Made by a program: the position numbers and the translations under genes. A stretch of DNA of 64,000 nucleotides. It comes from Enterovirga aerilata (GTDB taxonomy: Bacteria; Pseudomonadota; Alphaproteobacteria; Rhizobiales; Beijerinckiaceae). Shown here piece by piece: positions 63,965-64,000 of the stretch. The notes below the pieces were generated by a model. The model did no database searches, had not been told where the DNA came from, and was given only the letters and a program-made list of their open reading frames with translations. Position 1 is the first letter of the stretch. Each line of letters opens with the position of its first letter. The stretch covers positions 682,001 to 746,000 of the forward strand of contig NZ_JABEPP010000002.1 of assembly GCF_013044135.1 (NCBI RefSeq). The letters run 5' to 3'.

Positions 63965-64000
63965 GTCATCCCCGGCGGCCCGAAGGACCGGGAAGGGGAT
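63965..64000. repeat. partial copy of the dnaE2-embedded palindromic element
   Basis: The last 36 bases begin GTCATCC and end GACCGGGAAGGGGAT, matching the left half of the element at 36059-36096 apart from internal changes in the GGCGG-linked loop. The window ends inside the first inverted arm, so the remainder is not visible. Confidence 0.75.

Larger units (their letters stand above)
63639..64000. other. repeat-rich intergenic region at right edge
   Basis: No gene is supported. The stretch contains a CTTCTCCCC/GGGGGAAG inverted repeat near 63700-63722, two stacked 7-bp inverted repeats at 63729-63768 and the beginning of a dispersed palindromic element at 63965. The promoter of the leftward Cys-containing gene should lie in the first 100 bases. 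Confidence 0.55.

Noticed and set aside
1-64000. CRISPR arrays, rRNA operons or a replication origin
   Set aside because: No regularly spaced direct repeats, no 16S/23S/5S sequence and no cluster of DnaA boxes were seen.

Overview
The window looks like a chromosomal segment of a high-GC alphaproteobacterium, most likely order Hyphomicrobiales (Rhizobiales) and near the Methylobacteriaceae/Beijerinckiaceae. The evidence is: the rpsB-tsf-pyrH-frr-uppS-cdsA-dxr-rseP-bamA-lpxD-fabZ-lpxA-lpxI-lpxB order, an S2 protein with a helix-hairpin-helix tail, an imuA-imuB-dnaE2 mutasome under an alphaproteobacterial LexA box (GAAC-N7-GAAC), and a hopanoid pair (hpnN-hpnP). The genus is not resolved.

Region 1 (1-12.3 kb) is a formate dehydrogenase and cofactor-supply cluster. 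A formate dehydrogenase-N type iron-sulfur subunit (cut by the left edge) and catalytic subunit run leftwards. The catalytic gene is read through an in-frame TGA at 3024-3026, the selenocysteine position, followed at once by a small SECIS-like hairpin. Divergently, a TlpA-like thioredoxin, a Tat-exported transglutaminase-like protein, a NifS-type cysteine desulfurase/selenocysteine lyase and selD form an operon-like run. A secreted 101-aa protein and a ModE-type HTH/PBP-like regulator follow. A leftward operon, mop plus a FecBCD-type ABC transporter, is best read as molybdate/tungstate uptake. Together they would supply Se and Mo/W to the enzyme.

Region 2 (12.3-17.3 kb) is a lower-GC, decayed mobile segment against the 3' end of a tRNA-Glu gene. 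It holds a serine resolvase with a three-subsite res-like site, an AlpA/excisionase-like HTH protein, a phage-type HNH protein, a broken phage family A DNA polymerase and two unknown genes.

Region 3 (17.3-30.6 kb) is mixed: a Bug/TctC binding protein, DUF2059 protein, rpiA, small secreted proteins, a phosphoglycolate phosphatase, tRNA-Val, an L,D-transpeptidase, a zinc alcohol dehydrogenase, a DUF2147 protein, hpnN-hpnP and a SulP transporter.

Region 4 (30.6-37.1 kb) is the SOS mutasome imuA-imuB-dnaE2. A FitA/FitB-type toxin-antitoxin pair sits between imuB and dnaE2, its toxin carrying an in-frame amber codon. A 112-bp palindromic repeat element is embedded in frame inside dnaE2, and a partial copy of the same element lies at the right edge of the window.

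Region 5 (37.4-47.6 kb) carries an omega-amino acid:pyruvate aminotransferase, a degenerate EAL protein, a NagD-like HAD hydrolase, cheY/cheZ-like genes, ribF and ileS. Region 6 (47.6-62.2 kb) is the conserved leftward block for translation factors, isoprenoid/phospholipid precursors, outer membrane assembly and lipid A. The last 1.7 kb holds a DUF4336 protein, an unknown Cys-rich protein and dispersed repeats.
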